The position numbers and the translations under genes were made by a program. This document shows positions 14,637 to 22,238 of a stretch of DNA of 22,372 nt, in pieces. Within the stretch, counting starts at the first letter, position 1, and every line of letters begins with the position of its first letter. The notes beneath the pieces were generated by a model. The model saw only the letters and a list, made by a program, of their open reading frames with translations. It was not told the DNA's origin and did not search any database. Source of the DNA: UBA5336 sp038526245 (GTDB taxonomy: Bacteria; Pseudomonadota; Alphaproteobacteria; Caulobacterales; Hyphomonadaceae); assembly GCA_038526245.1 (NCBI GenBank), contig JBCBGZ010000044.1, positions 1 to 22,372 of the forward strand. The letters run 5' to 3'.

Positions 14637-15761
14637 ATGATCGACCTGATTCCTGTTCCGCAAGGCGCTCCAAATTGGTTGGCCGTCGCCTGGCCAGCTA
14701 TGATGAGCACGCTTGAGGCCGTTCTTGTCGGCTTGCTGATCTGGGCGCTGTCGGCTTTCATCAAGGCAATCATCAAAGCCGTTGGCCGTCGGCGCATGAA
14801 AGCCGAAGAGGTTTTCGACGGCTCGACCTGGGACCTTGGTGGATCACTCGCACAATTTCTGGTGCTTCTGATCGGTTCTCCGCTCGTACTCGCGCCGTTC
14901 GGGATCAATCTCCTGCCGTTCCTGAGTGAGAATGCCGGTGGCATTCTAACCGCATTGGTCATCCTGTTTGCAGGCTTGGCGATCGCACGCTGGCTTGCGG
15001 TTTCGATACGCGGATTTGGCGAGCGCGCCAGAAGTCATCAGAATACCGACGACACGCTTTTCAGGCTTGGCGCCTCTATCGGGCGCTACGTCATTATTGT
15101 CCTCTCCATAATCCTCGCCTTGCAAGCGGTTGGATTCAATCCCGGCACTCTGATTGCGGTGGTCGGTGCGGCTGGCCTGGCCATCGCCCTGGCCCTTCAG
15201 GACACGCTGCGTGCGGTCGCCGCAGGCGTTCTGATTGCGGTGTTCCGTCCGTTTCGCATCGGCGACTGGGTGGAAATTGCCGGCAAGGAGGGCGAAATCA
15301 TGGACATCACGCCATTCCATCTCACCCTGAAACCGGTGGACAACCGCGCCGTTATCCTGCCGAACGACAAAGCCTGGTCAGATCCAATCACGAACTTTTC
15401 GCGCTTCTCCGAGCGCCGCCTGAACCTGTTTTTCGACATCGCCTACGAAGATGACCCGATGGAGGCCATGGAGGTGATCCGGGATGCAATCTCTGTCCTT
15501 CCCAGATGTCGGCGTTCATCGGACATCTGGGCGGGTGTACACGAGTTTGGCGCGTCCTCTGTCACACTCAGAGTGCGGCCCTGGTGTGCGCGGGCCGACG
15601 TTCTGGATTTCAAATCAGACTGCCTCATCGCTGTGAAATCGGCATTCGACGCAGCCGGAATCACGATCCCCTTCCCGCAGCAGGTCGAATACTCGCGCCC
15701 CTGGTCTGACGTTGCACCACAGAAAGCCATCGTCCCATCGGACCCTGACAAAAAAGCGTAA
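14637..15761 (+). CDS. MscS-family mechanosensitive channel (first of two)
   Basis: This 374-residue inner-membrane protein should be a tension-gated channel for osmotic release. Helices lie about 22-48, 72-96, 101-124 and 148-166, then the pore helix GTLIAVVGAAGLAIALALQDTLRAVAAG (170-197) and the beta domain signature VFRPFRIGDWVEI (202-214). The conserved PNDKAWSDPITNFSR follows (242-256). The family's QGSLSN after the pore kink is QDTLRA here, with Asp at the position of E. coli MscS Gly113. The C-terminal domain ends in a short polar tail (to residue 374). It starts three bases after the TspO-like gene, and a second MscS homolog follows after 50 bp. Confidence 0.92.
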   Translation: MIDLIPVPQGAPNWLAVAWPAMMSTLEAVLVGLLIWALSAFIKAIIKAVGRRRMKAEEVFDGSTWDLGGSLAQFLVLLIGSPLVLAPFGINLLPFLSENAGGILTALVILFAGLAIARWLAVSIRGFGERARSHQNTDDTLFRLGASIGRYVIIVLSIILALQAVGFNPGTLIAVVGAAGLAIALALQDTLRAVAAGVLIAVFRPFRIGDWVEIAGKEGEIMDITPFHLTLKPVDNRAVILPNDKAWSDPITNFSRFSERRLNLFFDIAYEDDPMEAMEVIRDAISVLPRCRRSSDIWAGVHEFGASSVTLRVRPWCARADVLDFKSDCLIAVKSAFDAAGITIPFPQQVEYSRPWSDVAPQKAIVPSDPDKKA

Positions 15762-15793
15762 TCGCGTAAGCGTAGTGTTGTGTGAACGACTCA

Positions 15794-15806
15794 ATTCCAA
15801 AGGAAT
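15794..15806 (+). promoter_or_regulatory. Small hairpin overlapping the Shine-Dalgarno of the second MscS gene
   Basis: ATTCC and GGAAT pair around AAA. The right arm includes the AAGGA that serves the ATG at 15812. A 5-bp stem with a 3-base loop is weak, but it could lower translation of the second channel relative to the first. Confidence 0.25.
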
Positions 15807-15811
15807 GCTCC

Positions 15812-16702
15812 ATGCTGGAATCCCTTATGACAACGGCAGCCGGACCAGCTGGCACAGACGCAGCCAGCGAAGCGGTCAGCCTCCTCGACCCCGTAGCGCT
15901 CTGGAACACGTATCAGGGCGACATCATCGCCTGGGGGCTGAAAGCGCTCGGCGCGCTTGTCGTCATCATCATCGGCCTGCGCATCGCCGCGTGGCTGGCG
16001 GGAATGGTGCGCAAGCAGGCCCTGAAATACGAAACAATTGACGACACGCTGGGCAATTTCTTCGCCTCGCTCGTGCGCTGGGCGATCACGGCGGCGGTCT
16101 TCATTGCCGCGCTTCAGGTCTTCGGGGTCCAGGCAACAAGCTTCGTGGCCATCCTCGGCGCGCTGACCCTGGCCATCGGCCTGTCGCTCCAGGGCGCGCT
16201 GGGCAACATCGCCGCGGGCGTCATGATTATCATGTTCCGTCCCTACAAGCTGGGTGACTACATCGAGGCGGCCGGAGTTGCGGGCAGTGTGAAGGACATC
16301 AACCTGTTCCGCACAGTCCTGGCGACCGTCGACAACGTCCAGATCCTGATCCCGAACAGCCAGACGATTGATGGCGTCATCAAGAACTATTCCGGTTATG
16401 CAAGGCGCCGCGTCGATATCGATTTCGGCATCGATTATGGGGACAATATGGACAAGGCTATCTCGATCATCGAGGCCATTCTGAACGCGGACCCGCGCAT
16501 CGAGAAGACGCCGGAGCCGTTTGTGCGCGTGACAAATCTCGGCGCAAGTTCCGTCGACATCACCACGCGGAGCTGGGTCCAGGCAGCCGATTACTGGGAC
16601 GTGAAATTCGATGTCTTGAAGCAGGTGAAAGAACAATTCGACGCCCAGGGCATTTCAATTCCCTATCCACACACGACGATGGTTCAGAAAGCCGCCGAGT
16701 AA
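15812..16702 (+). CDS. MscS-family mechanosensitive channel (second of two)
   Basis: This 296-residue channel is of the compact E. coli MscS type. The ATG at 15812 follows AAGGA by seven bases; a GTG at 15782 would add ten residues. Three transmembrane helices are seen (about 39-65, 86-105 and pore helix 109-138). The pore helix reads FVAILGALTLAIGLSLQGALGNIAAG, close to E. coli MscS, including the QG hinge. FRPYKLGDYIE and ILIPNSQTIDGVIKNYS follow, and the beta/alpha vestibule ends at PYPHTTM. Together with the first MscS gene it suggests two channels of different gating made from one transcript. Confidence 0.94.
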   Translation: MLESLMTTAAGPAGTDAASEAVSLLDPVALWNTYQGDIIAWGLKALGALVVIIIGLRIAAWLAGMVRKQALKYETIDDTLGNFFASLVRWAITAAVFIAALQVFGVQATSFVAILGALTLAIGLSLQGALGNIAAGVMIIMFRPYKLGDYIEAAGVAGSVKDINLFRTVLATVDNVQILIPNSQTIDGVIKNYSGYARRRVDIDFGIDYGDNMDKAISIIEAILNADPRIEKTPEPFVRVTNLGASSVDITTRSWVQAADYWDVKFDVLKQVKEQFDAQGISIPYPHTTMVQKAAE

Positions 16703-16753
16703 GCCCTGCAGCGCAAGGCTTCCGCTACGGCTCATTCGCGGTAAACAGACGCC

Positions 16754-17212
16754 ATGGCATTGAAACTTCCCGGAGGGTGGGTCCTCACGCGGCCCGGCGC
16801 GGCTTCGGCAAGCACAGAGGTTGTGCCGGCCGAGACCGAGCCGGAGGTGATTCAGGCCGTCATTGTGGAAGAGCCGGAGACAGCCGAGCCAGCCCCGCAA
16901 CCAAAACGCCGAAAGAAAGAAAAGCCACCTAAGCGCCACATCCTGCTGCGCCTGTTTGGCGTGTCGCTCTGGGGCGGGTTCAAGCTTCTAATTCTGTGCG
17001 TTCTCATCGGCGGCGGTGTGATGATGTGGCAGGAGGCTGAACGCGCCGCACAGGAGAACGCCGCGGCCGCCGCAGGCGAAGCGGCTCGCCAGGCTTGGGC
17101 GGGCGCTGTTTGGGCCGCGCAGAATTTCTGGCAGCCAGCGCTCTACGGCGCTGGGATTGTCGCGCCATTCTGGGTGCTTTGGCGGGTGATTACGCTACCG
17201 TTCCGGCGCTAG
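16754..17212 (+). CDS. Two-TM membrane protein with charged N-terminal linker
   Basis: This 152-residue protein has a Glu/Pro-rich cytoplasmic stretch (about 20-48), a basic cluster PKRRKKEKPPKRH (about 49-61), a transmembrane helix (about 65-92, LLRLFGVSLWGGFKLLILCVLIGGGVMMW), an alanine-rich helical segment (EAERAAQENAAAAAGEAARQAW), and a second hydrophobic segment (PALYGAGIVAPFWVLWRVITLPF). I do not recognise a family. It follows the second MscS gene by 51 bp on the same strand, so it may be the last gene of that operon. The Shine-Dalgarno is poor. Confidence 0.65.
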   Translation: MALKLPGGWVLTRPGAASASTEVVPAETEPEVIQAVIVEEPETAEPAPQPKRRKKEKPPKRHILLRLFGVSLWGGFKLLILCVLIGGGVMMWQEAERAAQENAAAAAGEAARQAWAGAVWAAQNFWQPALYGAGIVAPFWVLWRVITLPFRR

Positions 17213-17235
17213 TTTCGACTCGACTTCCATAAATT

Positions 17236-17250
17236 GTTCTTGTATTGTTC
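17236..17250 (+). promoter_or_regulatory. Putative LexA (SOS) box GTTC-N7-GTTC
   Basis: GTTC-TTGTATT-GTTC is an exact match to the direct-repeat LexA operator known in Alphaproteobacteria (GTTC-N7-GTTC), and both half-sites are preceded by T (TTGTTC twice, centred on an AT-rich spacer). It lies 23 bases before the VOC-family start at 17274, in a 61-bp gap. Position and match suggest repression by LexA and induction by DNA damage. This is inference from sequence. Confidence 0.6.
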
Positions 17251-17273
17251 CGGAAACAGGCGAGGAAACAGTG

Positions 17274-17645
17274 ATGATTGGATATGTAACCCTTGGGACT
17301 TCAGATTTGGAGCGAGGCGCGAAGTTCTACGATGCAATTTGCGGCGAGTTGGGCGTTGGCCGTATGATGGAATTTGATGGTTTTATCGCCTGGGGCACCC
17401 CGGATGGCGGTGCCGGCATAGGTCTGACCAAACCCTTTGATGGCCAACCCGCCAGTGTTGGTAACGGCGTTATGGTGGCCTTGCAGGCGGCCGATAAGGC
17501 ACAAGTTCAGAAGCTCTATGATCTTGCGCTGGCAAATGGCGGTAGCGATGAGGGCGCACCGGGTCCGCGCGGCGAAGACGGGTTCTATGCCGCCTATTTC
17601 CGCGATCCCGATGGCAACAAGCTGAACGCCTTTATCATGGGTTAG
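17274..17645 (+). CDS. VOC superfamily (glyoxalase/bleomycin-resistance) protein
   Basis: This 123-residue protein has the vicinal-oxygen-chelate fold: IGYVTLGTSDLERGAKFYDAICGELGV (paired beta-alpha unit) and, near the end, FYAAYFRDPDGNKLNAFIMG. The FRDPDGN-type turn and the alanine/glycine-rich middle (QKLYDLALANGGSDEGAPGPR) are family hallmarks. Members bind metal and do isomerisation, dioxygenation or drug binding; the substrate is unknown. GAGG lies eight bases before ATG 17274; a GTG three bases earlier is possible. The stop overlaps the convergent DUF2147 gene's stop (TTAG). A LexA-type site stands in its promoter. Confidence 0.88.
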   Translation: MIGYVTLGTSDLERGAKFYDAICGELGVGRMMEFDGFIAWGTPDGGAGIGLTKPFDGQPASVGNGVMVALQAADKAQVQKLYDLALANGGSDEGAPGPRGEDGFYAAYFRDPDGNKLNAFIMG

Positions 17646-18082
17646 TCCAAGACGGACGCCGTCCAGACCTGGGTCTGGCAAATCGGGCCGATACAGCCCT
17701 TTACCTGGAGCGTGCCGTCTTCCAGCTTTTTCAGCCGGGAGCCATAGGTGCGACCACTTTCAGGGTCGTAGATCTTTCCACCGCGCCAGTCGCGTCGGCG
17801 CGCATCGAAATCAGACAGCATGAGCAGGCCCAGGACTGGCGTGTCCCGCAGTGCCGGGTCGGGATTGTTTTCATCGGTTGCCGTTTCGGGCGTCAGGCCC
17901 GGTCGCATCGCTGCCGGGTCCATCCACACAACGCGACCGCAGGGGCTCCCGTCTCCGCAGTCGGAGATTTCCAGCTTGGCTGAACCGGCCTCGGTCAGCC
18001 AGATGCCGAAGACATCCTTACTATCGGCATGGGCACCTGCTGCCAGTCCGAGCGAAATGGCGATTAGGGCAAGCAGTTTCAT
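17642..18082 (-). CDS. DUF2147 domain secreted protein
   Basis: This 146-residue protein has a signal peptide (MKLLALIAISLGLAAGAHA, cut after AHA). The mature part matches DUF2147: DVFGIWLTEAGSAKLEISDCGDGSPCGRVVWMD, then GKIYDPESGRTYGSRLKKLEDGTLQVKGCIGPICQTQVWT. Paired cysteines (DCGDGSPC; GCIGPIC) suggest disulfides in the periplasm. The function of DUF2147 is not known. The ATG at 18082 follows GGAGG by about seven bases. It is divergent from the SDR gene with a 68-bp gap. Confidence 0.92.
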   Translation of the reverse strand: MKLLALIAISLGLAAGAHADSKDVFGIWLTEAGSAKLEISDCGDGSPCGRVVWMDPAAMRPGLTPETATDENNPDPALRDTPVLGLLMLSDFDARRRDWRGGKIYDPESGRTYGSRLKKLEDGTLQVKGCIGPICQTQVWTASVLD

Positions 18083-18150
18083 TCTGGGCCTCCATGCTGG
18101 ATCGACCTAGCTTATCCCTCGACGTTGATGAATGGGAGGAGAACGTAACT

Positions 18151-19059
18151 ATGGACATGTCAAAACTGATGTTTCGCGACGACCTCATGGCCGGTGAACG
18201 CGTGCTGGTGACGGGCGGGGGCACAGGGCTCGGAAAGGAGATGGCCGAAGGTTTCCTGAAACTCGGCGCTGAAGTCCATATTTGCGGACGGCGCGGCGGG
18301 GTCTGCGAAGAGACCGCCAAGGAATTGATGGATCGCCATGGTGGCACGGTTGTGCCCCACGCCTGCGATATTCGCGTGGCTGAAGCGATCACAGATATGA
18401 ATGACGAGATCTGGTCGAAGCATGGCCCGCTGACCGGACTCGTGAACAACGCCGCCGGAAACTTCATCTCCCGCACGGAAGACCTCTCGATCCGCGGGTT
18501 TGATGCCATCTCGAACATCGTCTTTCGCGGCACATTCTACATGACCCACGACATTGGAACGCGGTGGATCCGCGAGGGCCTGAAGGGAAGTGTCTGTTCC
18601 ATTCTCACCACATGGGTCTGGAATGGCGGTCCCTTCGTTGTGCCCAGCGCCATGTCCAAGGCGGGCGTGAACGTCATGACACAATCGCTGGCCGTGGAAT
18701 GGGGGCCGAAAGGCTTACGCTTCAATGCGATAGCGCCGGGCCCTTTCCCAACCGAGGGGATGACCAAGCGGCTCGCGCCCCAGGCAAGTTCCACCGACGA
18801 AATGGGCCAGGGTCGCGGCGTGGAAAACCCCATGGGCCGGATCGGCGAGATGCACGAACTGGTGAACCTCGCCGTTCTGCTGATGGCGCCGGGGGCGGAC
18901 TATATCAACGGCCAGACCATCGCGATTGATGGCGCCATGTATAACGCGTCGGGTGGCAATTTCGCCATGCTCTCGGCCTGGGGTGATGAGCAGTGGGCCG
19001 CCGCCCGCGCTGCAATCGAGGCTACCAACAACAAGGACAAAGCCAAGCGCACGGTCTAG
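18151..19059 (+). CDS. SDR family oxidoreductase, 2,4-dienoyl-CoA reductase-like, altered active site
   Basis: The ATG at 18151, behind GGAGGAGA, gives 302 residues; the frame stays open upstream but is antisense to the DUF2147 gene. The Rossmann fold is clear: LVTGGGTGLGKE (19-30), CGRR (45-48, favouring NADP), NNAAGNF (99-105). FVVPSAMSKAGVNVMTQSLAVEWGPKGLRFNAIAPGP (162-198) is the arrangement of mitochondrial/peroxisomal-type 2,4-dienoyl-CoA reductases, with S166 and K170 kept. Where that family has a catalytic Tyr 15 residues before the Lys, this protein has W155 (TTWVW), and the classical YxxxK Tyr is also absent. Either it uses another residue or its reaction differs. No beta-oxidation genes are adjacent. 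Confidence 0.88.
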   Translation: MDMSKLMFRDDLMAGERVLVTGGGTGLGKEMAEGFLKLGAEVHICGRRGGVCEETAKELMDRHGGTVVPHACDIRVAEAITDMNDEIWSKHGPLTGLVNNAAGNFISRTEDLSIRGFDAISNIVFRGTFYMTHDIGTRWIREGLKGSVCSILTTWVWNGGPFVVPSAMSKAGVNVMTQSLAVEWGPKGLRFNAIAPGPFPTEGMTKRLAPQASSTDEMGQGRGVENPMGRIGEMHELVNLAVLLMAPGADYINGQTIAIDGAMYNASGGNFAMLSAWGDEQWAAARAAIEATNNKDKAKRTV

Positions 19060-19658
19060 GCGCTGCTTTCCCCCGTCATGCAGGCCCTGATCCATTCGGC
19101 CTGCATGGCGAACGGACCGTCGCGGCCATCGCCCAAGATGAACCCGATTGACCAAGCCGTGGCAGGGTCTAAAGGGGCGGCTGGCACAGCACGGCCGAAT
19201 ACGGAGGTCCGGAACTCGTCGTAGGGGACAAAGACTTCGGTCCAGTCTTCGCCCTCTTCAGCCCTTATGTCTGCGGTGTAGGCCACGGTGCGCCCACGAA
19301 ATCTCTCCGCCGTGCGGATGGTCAACCTATAGGCCCGACCATCGGTTTTAATGCGGACCATGATGCCATCGCTGCCGGAAAGGCTGCCAGGCGGGAGGCT
19401 GCGCCGCACAGAAGAAAACCCACCGCCATTCGTGTTGATCACGCCTTCGAACACTAGGCCCGAAGCCGAGTAACGCGGCCCTCCACTGGAGCGCCCGCCC
19501 ATCACACCATCATTCACGGCGGCCCACTCGGCGACTTCGTTTGCCTTGGTCAGATCGGCGACCACACGGCACGTTCCGGGTGCGGCAGAGGCCGGCATGG
19601 GCAGACTCCAAAGCATTGAGACAAAAACGACAAGGGCAGAGCGGCGAAACCAGTCCAT
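19056..19658 (-). CDS. CIA30 family protein with signal peptide
   Basis: This 200-residue protein matches the CIA30 (NDUFAF1-like, complex I intermediate-associated) domain: EWAAVNDGVMGGRSSGG (about 44-60), VFEGVINTNGGGFSSVRRSL, GIMVRIKTDGRAYRLTIRT and the end WSIGFILGDGRDGPFAMQAEWI. The fold is a galactose-binding-like jelly roll. The N-terminus (MDWFRRSALVVFVSMLWSLP, PASA-A) is a signal peptide, so this protein is exported and not in the compartment expected for complex I assembly. It is last in a minus-strand run after the serine hydrolase (59-bp gap). The stop overlaps the SDR gene's stop (CTAG). Confidence 0.9.
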   Translation of the reverse strand: MDWFRRSALVVFVSMLWSLPMPASAAPGTCRVVADLTKANEVAEWAAVNDGVMGGRSSGGPRYSASGLVFEGVINTNGGGFSSVRRSLPPGSLSGSDGIMVRIKTDGRAYRLTIRTAERFRGRTVAYTADIRAEEGEDWTEVFVPYDEFRTSVFGRAVPAAPLDPATAWSIGFILGDGRDGPFAMQAEWIRACMTGESSA

Positions 19659-19717
19659 GGGCTCACTACGTTCACCTGGTCGGCGTGGATTAGTGGTGTA
19701 CGCAATCCGGAATCTTG

Positions 19718-20974
19718 TCAGTGGACCACGCCCGGTTCAAGGATGTGCTCATATATGAGGCCACGGATGCGAGAAACTTCATCTCGTCCCCCGGTGGCGG
19801 GCATATGCGCCTGCGACATGATCAAGCCGACGTATCCTGCGTCCATATCGATCCAAAAGGCGGTGGCTTCATAGCCGCCACCGACCAGCAGCCCCGGCTT
19901 CTGGTTCGGCAGATTATCGAACGTGCCGCTGGTCACCCAGATGTTGAAGCCGTTTTTGCCGTAGACGCTGTCGAGTTGGGTCTTGGGCGCATACCAGTCG
20001 CGGACCGTTTCCGGCTCCAGTATGCGCACCCCTTCGAGCTCTCCCAGATTGCCCATCATCCGAAGGAATTTGGCAAAGCCACGCGTCGTGCCGACCATGC
20101 CTTCACCGCCCAGAGAGATACCTCTGTCCGCCCCGTATCGCGGAACAGGTCCGCCAAAGATATTTAAGTCGCCAGCGGCTGCCAGGCGCAATTGGCCGTT
20201 GGCCCCTGTCACGCGCGGATACGTCTGAACGCCGTCAGGCAAGGAATATCGCAGTGCGTCGGAGATGCCCAACGGGGCGGTGACACGCTGGCGAACAATT
20301 TCGTCGAAGCCCAGGCCCGTGGCGCGTTCGGCGACCAATCCCAGAACCGTTGTGCCAATCCCGTAATGGTGCGCCCCGATCCCGTCCGGGTGCAAAGGCA
20401 AAGCCGCGATCCTGTTGATCAGGTCGTCTGAAGACTGCGCCTCAGGCAAGCGCGCCTCGCGTATGGCGGTGTCCAAACACGCATACCCTGTGAACGGATA
20501 GTAGAAGCCATCATTGTGGTTCAGCAAGTCTTCAATCGTGATGGCCCTGGCAGGAGCAGCCCGACCGACCTCGCATGAGGACGCATCGGCGGCGTCGCTC
20601 AGTACGGTAAGGCCTGCAAATTCGGGAATGTAGTCGGTGACCGGGTCCGTCCGCCGCAGAATGCCGTCCTCCTCAAGGTCGAGAATGGTCGCGATGGTGA
20701 CACTCTTGCTCATGGACCAGAGGCGCAACCAGGTGTCACCGCCGGGCGCGCGGTCCGTGAAGTCTGGGTTTGTGGCGCTGTGCTCGTAAACCACCTCCCC
20801 CTCAAGGTCTTCCACGCGCACGTACAGAAAGGGAAACGCGCCGTTCGCGACAGTGTCCTCAATCGCATTGTCCACGGGCACGCGGTCGCCAAAACGGTCG
20901 TCGGAAGCACCGCCTGCTGCGCAACCACACAGTGCCAGGAAAAACAGCAAGCCAGATAGACGAATGCTTCTCAC
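19718..20974 (-). CDS. Serine hydrolase, beta-lactamase class C/esterase type, lipoprotein
   Basis: This 418-residue protein has a lipoprotein signal (lipobox LCGC, acylated Cys18). The beta-lactamase-type fold shows LRLWSMSKSVTIATILDLEEDG, with nucleophile S87 and K90 (SxxK), LLNHNDGF (151-158), and HHYGIGTTVLGLVAE, with Y204 in the second catalytic position but YGI where YxN is usual. The third-motif region is likely LLVGGGYEATAFWID near the C-terminus. Such enzymes are esterases, DD-peptidases or beta-lactamases; I would not call resistance. The start is GTG 20974 with AGGAAGG upstream. It lies 37 bp after the dehydrogenase gene. Confidence 0.9.
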   Translation of the reverse strand: MRSIRLSGLLFFLALCGCAAGGASDDRFGDRVPVDNAIEDTVANGAFPFLYVRVEDLEGEVVYEHSATNPDFTDRAPGGDTWLRLWSMSKSVTIATILDLEEDGILRRTDPVTDYIPEFAGLTVLSDAADASSCEVGRAAPARAITIEDLLNHNDGFYYPFTGYACLDTAIREARLPEAQSSDDLINRIAALPLHPDGIGAHHYGIGTTVLGLVAERATGLGFDEIVRQRVTAPLGISDALRYSLPDGVQTYPRVTGANGQLRLAAAGDLNIFGGPVPRYGADRGISLGGEGMVGTTRGFAKFLRMMGNLGELEGVRILEPETVRDWYAPKTQLDSVYGKNGFNIWVTSGTFDNLPNQKPGLLVGGGYEATAFWIDMDAGYVGLIMSQAHMPATGGRDEVSRIRGLIYEHILEPGVVH

Positions 20975-21011
20975 GGGATCAGGCCTTCCTGGAGCCGAGG
21001 TAGTGTTGTTC

Positions 21012-22049
21012 TCACGGTCGCAGCACCATTTTCATGGCGCCATCTTCGCGGGCGTTGAAACGGCGATAGGCGTCTGCGCCCTCGCTGAGGTCCATATGGT
21101 GGGAAATCATGGCCTCGGGCTTCAACTTCCCAGCCTGAACAAGTGGTATGAGCTCCGGCCACATGGCGGGCACCGAGCAGAGCCCCGTGCGAAACGTCAA
21201 GGACTTCATGAAGGCCAGCGCCATGGGAAACTTGAACTCCATGGACTGGTTCACGCCGATGCAAGAGACTGTTCCGGTCTGGCGTGCCAGGGCGATGGCG
21301 AGCTGAATGGCCGGGTCGGCGCCGACGCATTCGATCACCCGATCGACCATGCGCCCACCCGTTGCCTCAGCGATCTCAGCTTTCGCCTCAGCCGCGTCGA
21401 ACGCGGTGGCGCCAAGGTCCTCCGCCATGGCCCGGCGTTCGGCCACTAGATCAATGGCAAACACTTTTGCGGCGCCCATGACAAACGCCCCTTCCACGGC
21501 CATCAGACCAATGGGGCCACAGCCGACAACGGCAACGGCGTCGCCGGGCTGGATCTCGGCCTGTTTCAGACCAAACCAGGCGGTGGGGAGATTGTCCGTG
21601 AGCATCAGTGCCTGGTCTTCGGTCAGGCCGTCCGGGATCTTTGCCAGGCCAAAATCCGCCACCGGCACCATGGCATAGTCGGCCTGTACACCCTGAAGCC
21701 TGTGATTGAGACCATAGCAGCGCGCCAAGCCTGTCTCGCAGCCTGACACGTTTCCGGCAAAGCAAGGCGCACACTGTCCACAGCCCACGGCGGCAGAGAT
21801 CATCACGCGGTCGCCGGACTTGAAACGGGTTACCGCTGAGCCTGTCTCAACCACTTCCCCGACCGCCTCATGGCCGACGCAAAATCCAGGCTCGTCTGAA
21901 AATCCATGGCCCTGATAGATGTGCAGGTCCGAGCCGCAAATGGCGCAGGCGGACACTTTGACGATGGCAGAACGGGTGTCTTCTGGCGCCGGATCAGGCG
22001 TGTCGGCATACTCTATGTCGAACGCATCGCGGTAAATCAGGCCCTTCAT
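21012..22049 (-). CDS. Zinc-dependent alcohol dehydrogenase (MDR) family
   Basis: The ATG at 22049 is fixed by GGAGG six bases upstream. The 345-residue medium-chain dehydrogenase has catalytic-zinc ligands C38 (AICGSDLHIY) and H60-E61 (GHEAVGEV), the four structural-zinc cysteines C90, C93, C96 and C104, and the nucleotide motif VVGCGPIGLMAVEGA with a following FAIDLVAERR, where the Asp favours NAD. LMLTDNLPTAWFGL near 150 resembles formaldehyde/threonine-type dehydrogenases. The substrate cannot be told. It heads a minus-strand run with the serine hydrolase and the CIA30 protein. Confidence 0.93.
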   Translation of the reverse strand: MKGLIYRDAFDIEYADTPDPAPEDTRSAIVKVSACAICGSDLHIYQGHGFSDEPGFCVGHEAVGEVVETGSAVTRFKSGDRVMISAAVGCGQCAPCFAGNVSGCETGLARCYGLNHRLQGVQADYAMVPVADFGLAKIPDGLTEDQALMLTDNLPTAWFGLKQAEIQPGDAVAVVGCGPIGLMAVEGAFVMGAAKVFAIDLVAERRAMAEDLGATAFDAAEAKAEIAEATGGRMVDRVIECVGADPAIQLAIALARQTGTVSCIGVNQSMEFKFPMALAFMKSLTFRTGLCSVPAMWPELIPLVQAGKLKPEAMISHHMDLSEGADAYRRFNAREDGAMKMVLRP

Positions 22050-22180
22050 GGGGCGCCTCCCTAAGTTTTTCACAGGGTGGCGTGCCGCAAAGGCCTGCGC
22101 AAGCACAAAGGTCTAGTCGGCCCTCAGGAGCGAATAGGTGTCACCGTCTCCTCCTCTACAGGAACCTAGCCTTAGAAGAC

Positions 22181-22210
22181 AAAAGCCCCGGCGAGATGCA
22201 GGGGCTTTTT
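22181..22210. terminator. Bidirectional intrinsic terminator
   Basis: AAAAGCCCC and GGGGCTTTT form a 9-bp stem with an 11-base loop, with an extra T on the plus side and A-rich flank on the other, so it works in both directions. It lies 29 bases after the stop of the receiver-domain gene at 22239 and should end that minus-strand transcript before the dehydrogenase gene. Confidence 0.9.
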
Positions 22211-22238
22211 ATATTGGATTGGCAAAAGCTCGAGGGCT

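Noticed and set aside
15791..16636. Long minus-strand open frame opposite the second MscS gene
   Set aside because: It mirrors MscS codons and has no recognisable protein features.
17851..18150. 100-residue N-terminal extension of the SDR protein
   Set aside because: It is antisense to the DUF2147 gene and lies upstream of a clear GGAGGAGA and ATG at 18151.
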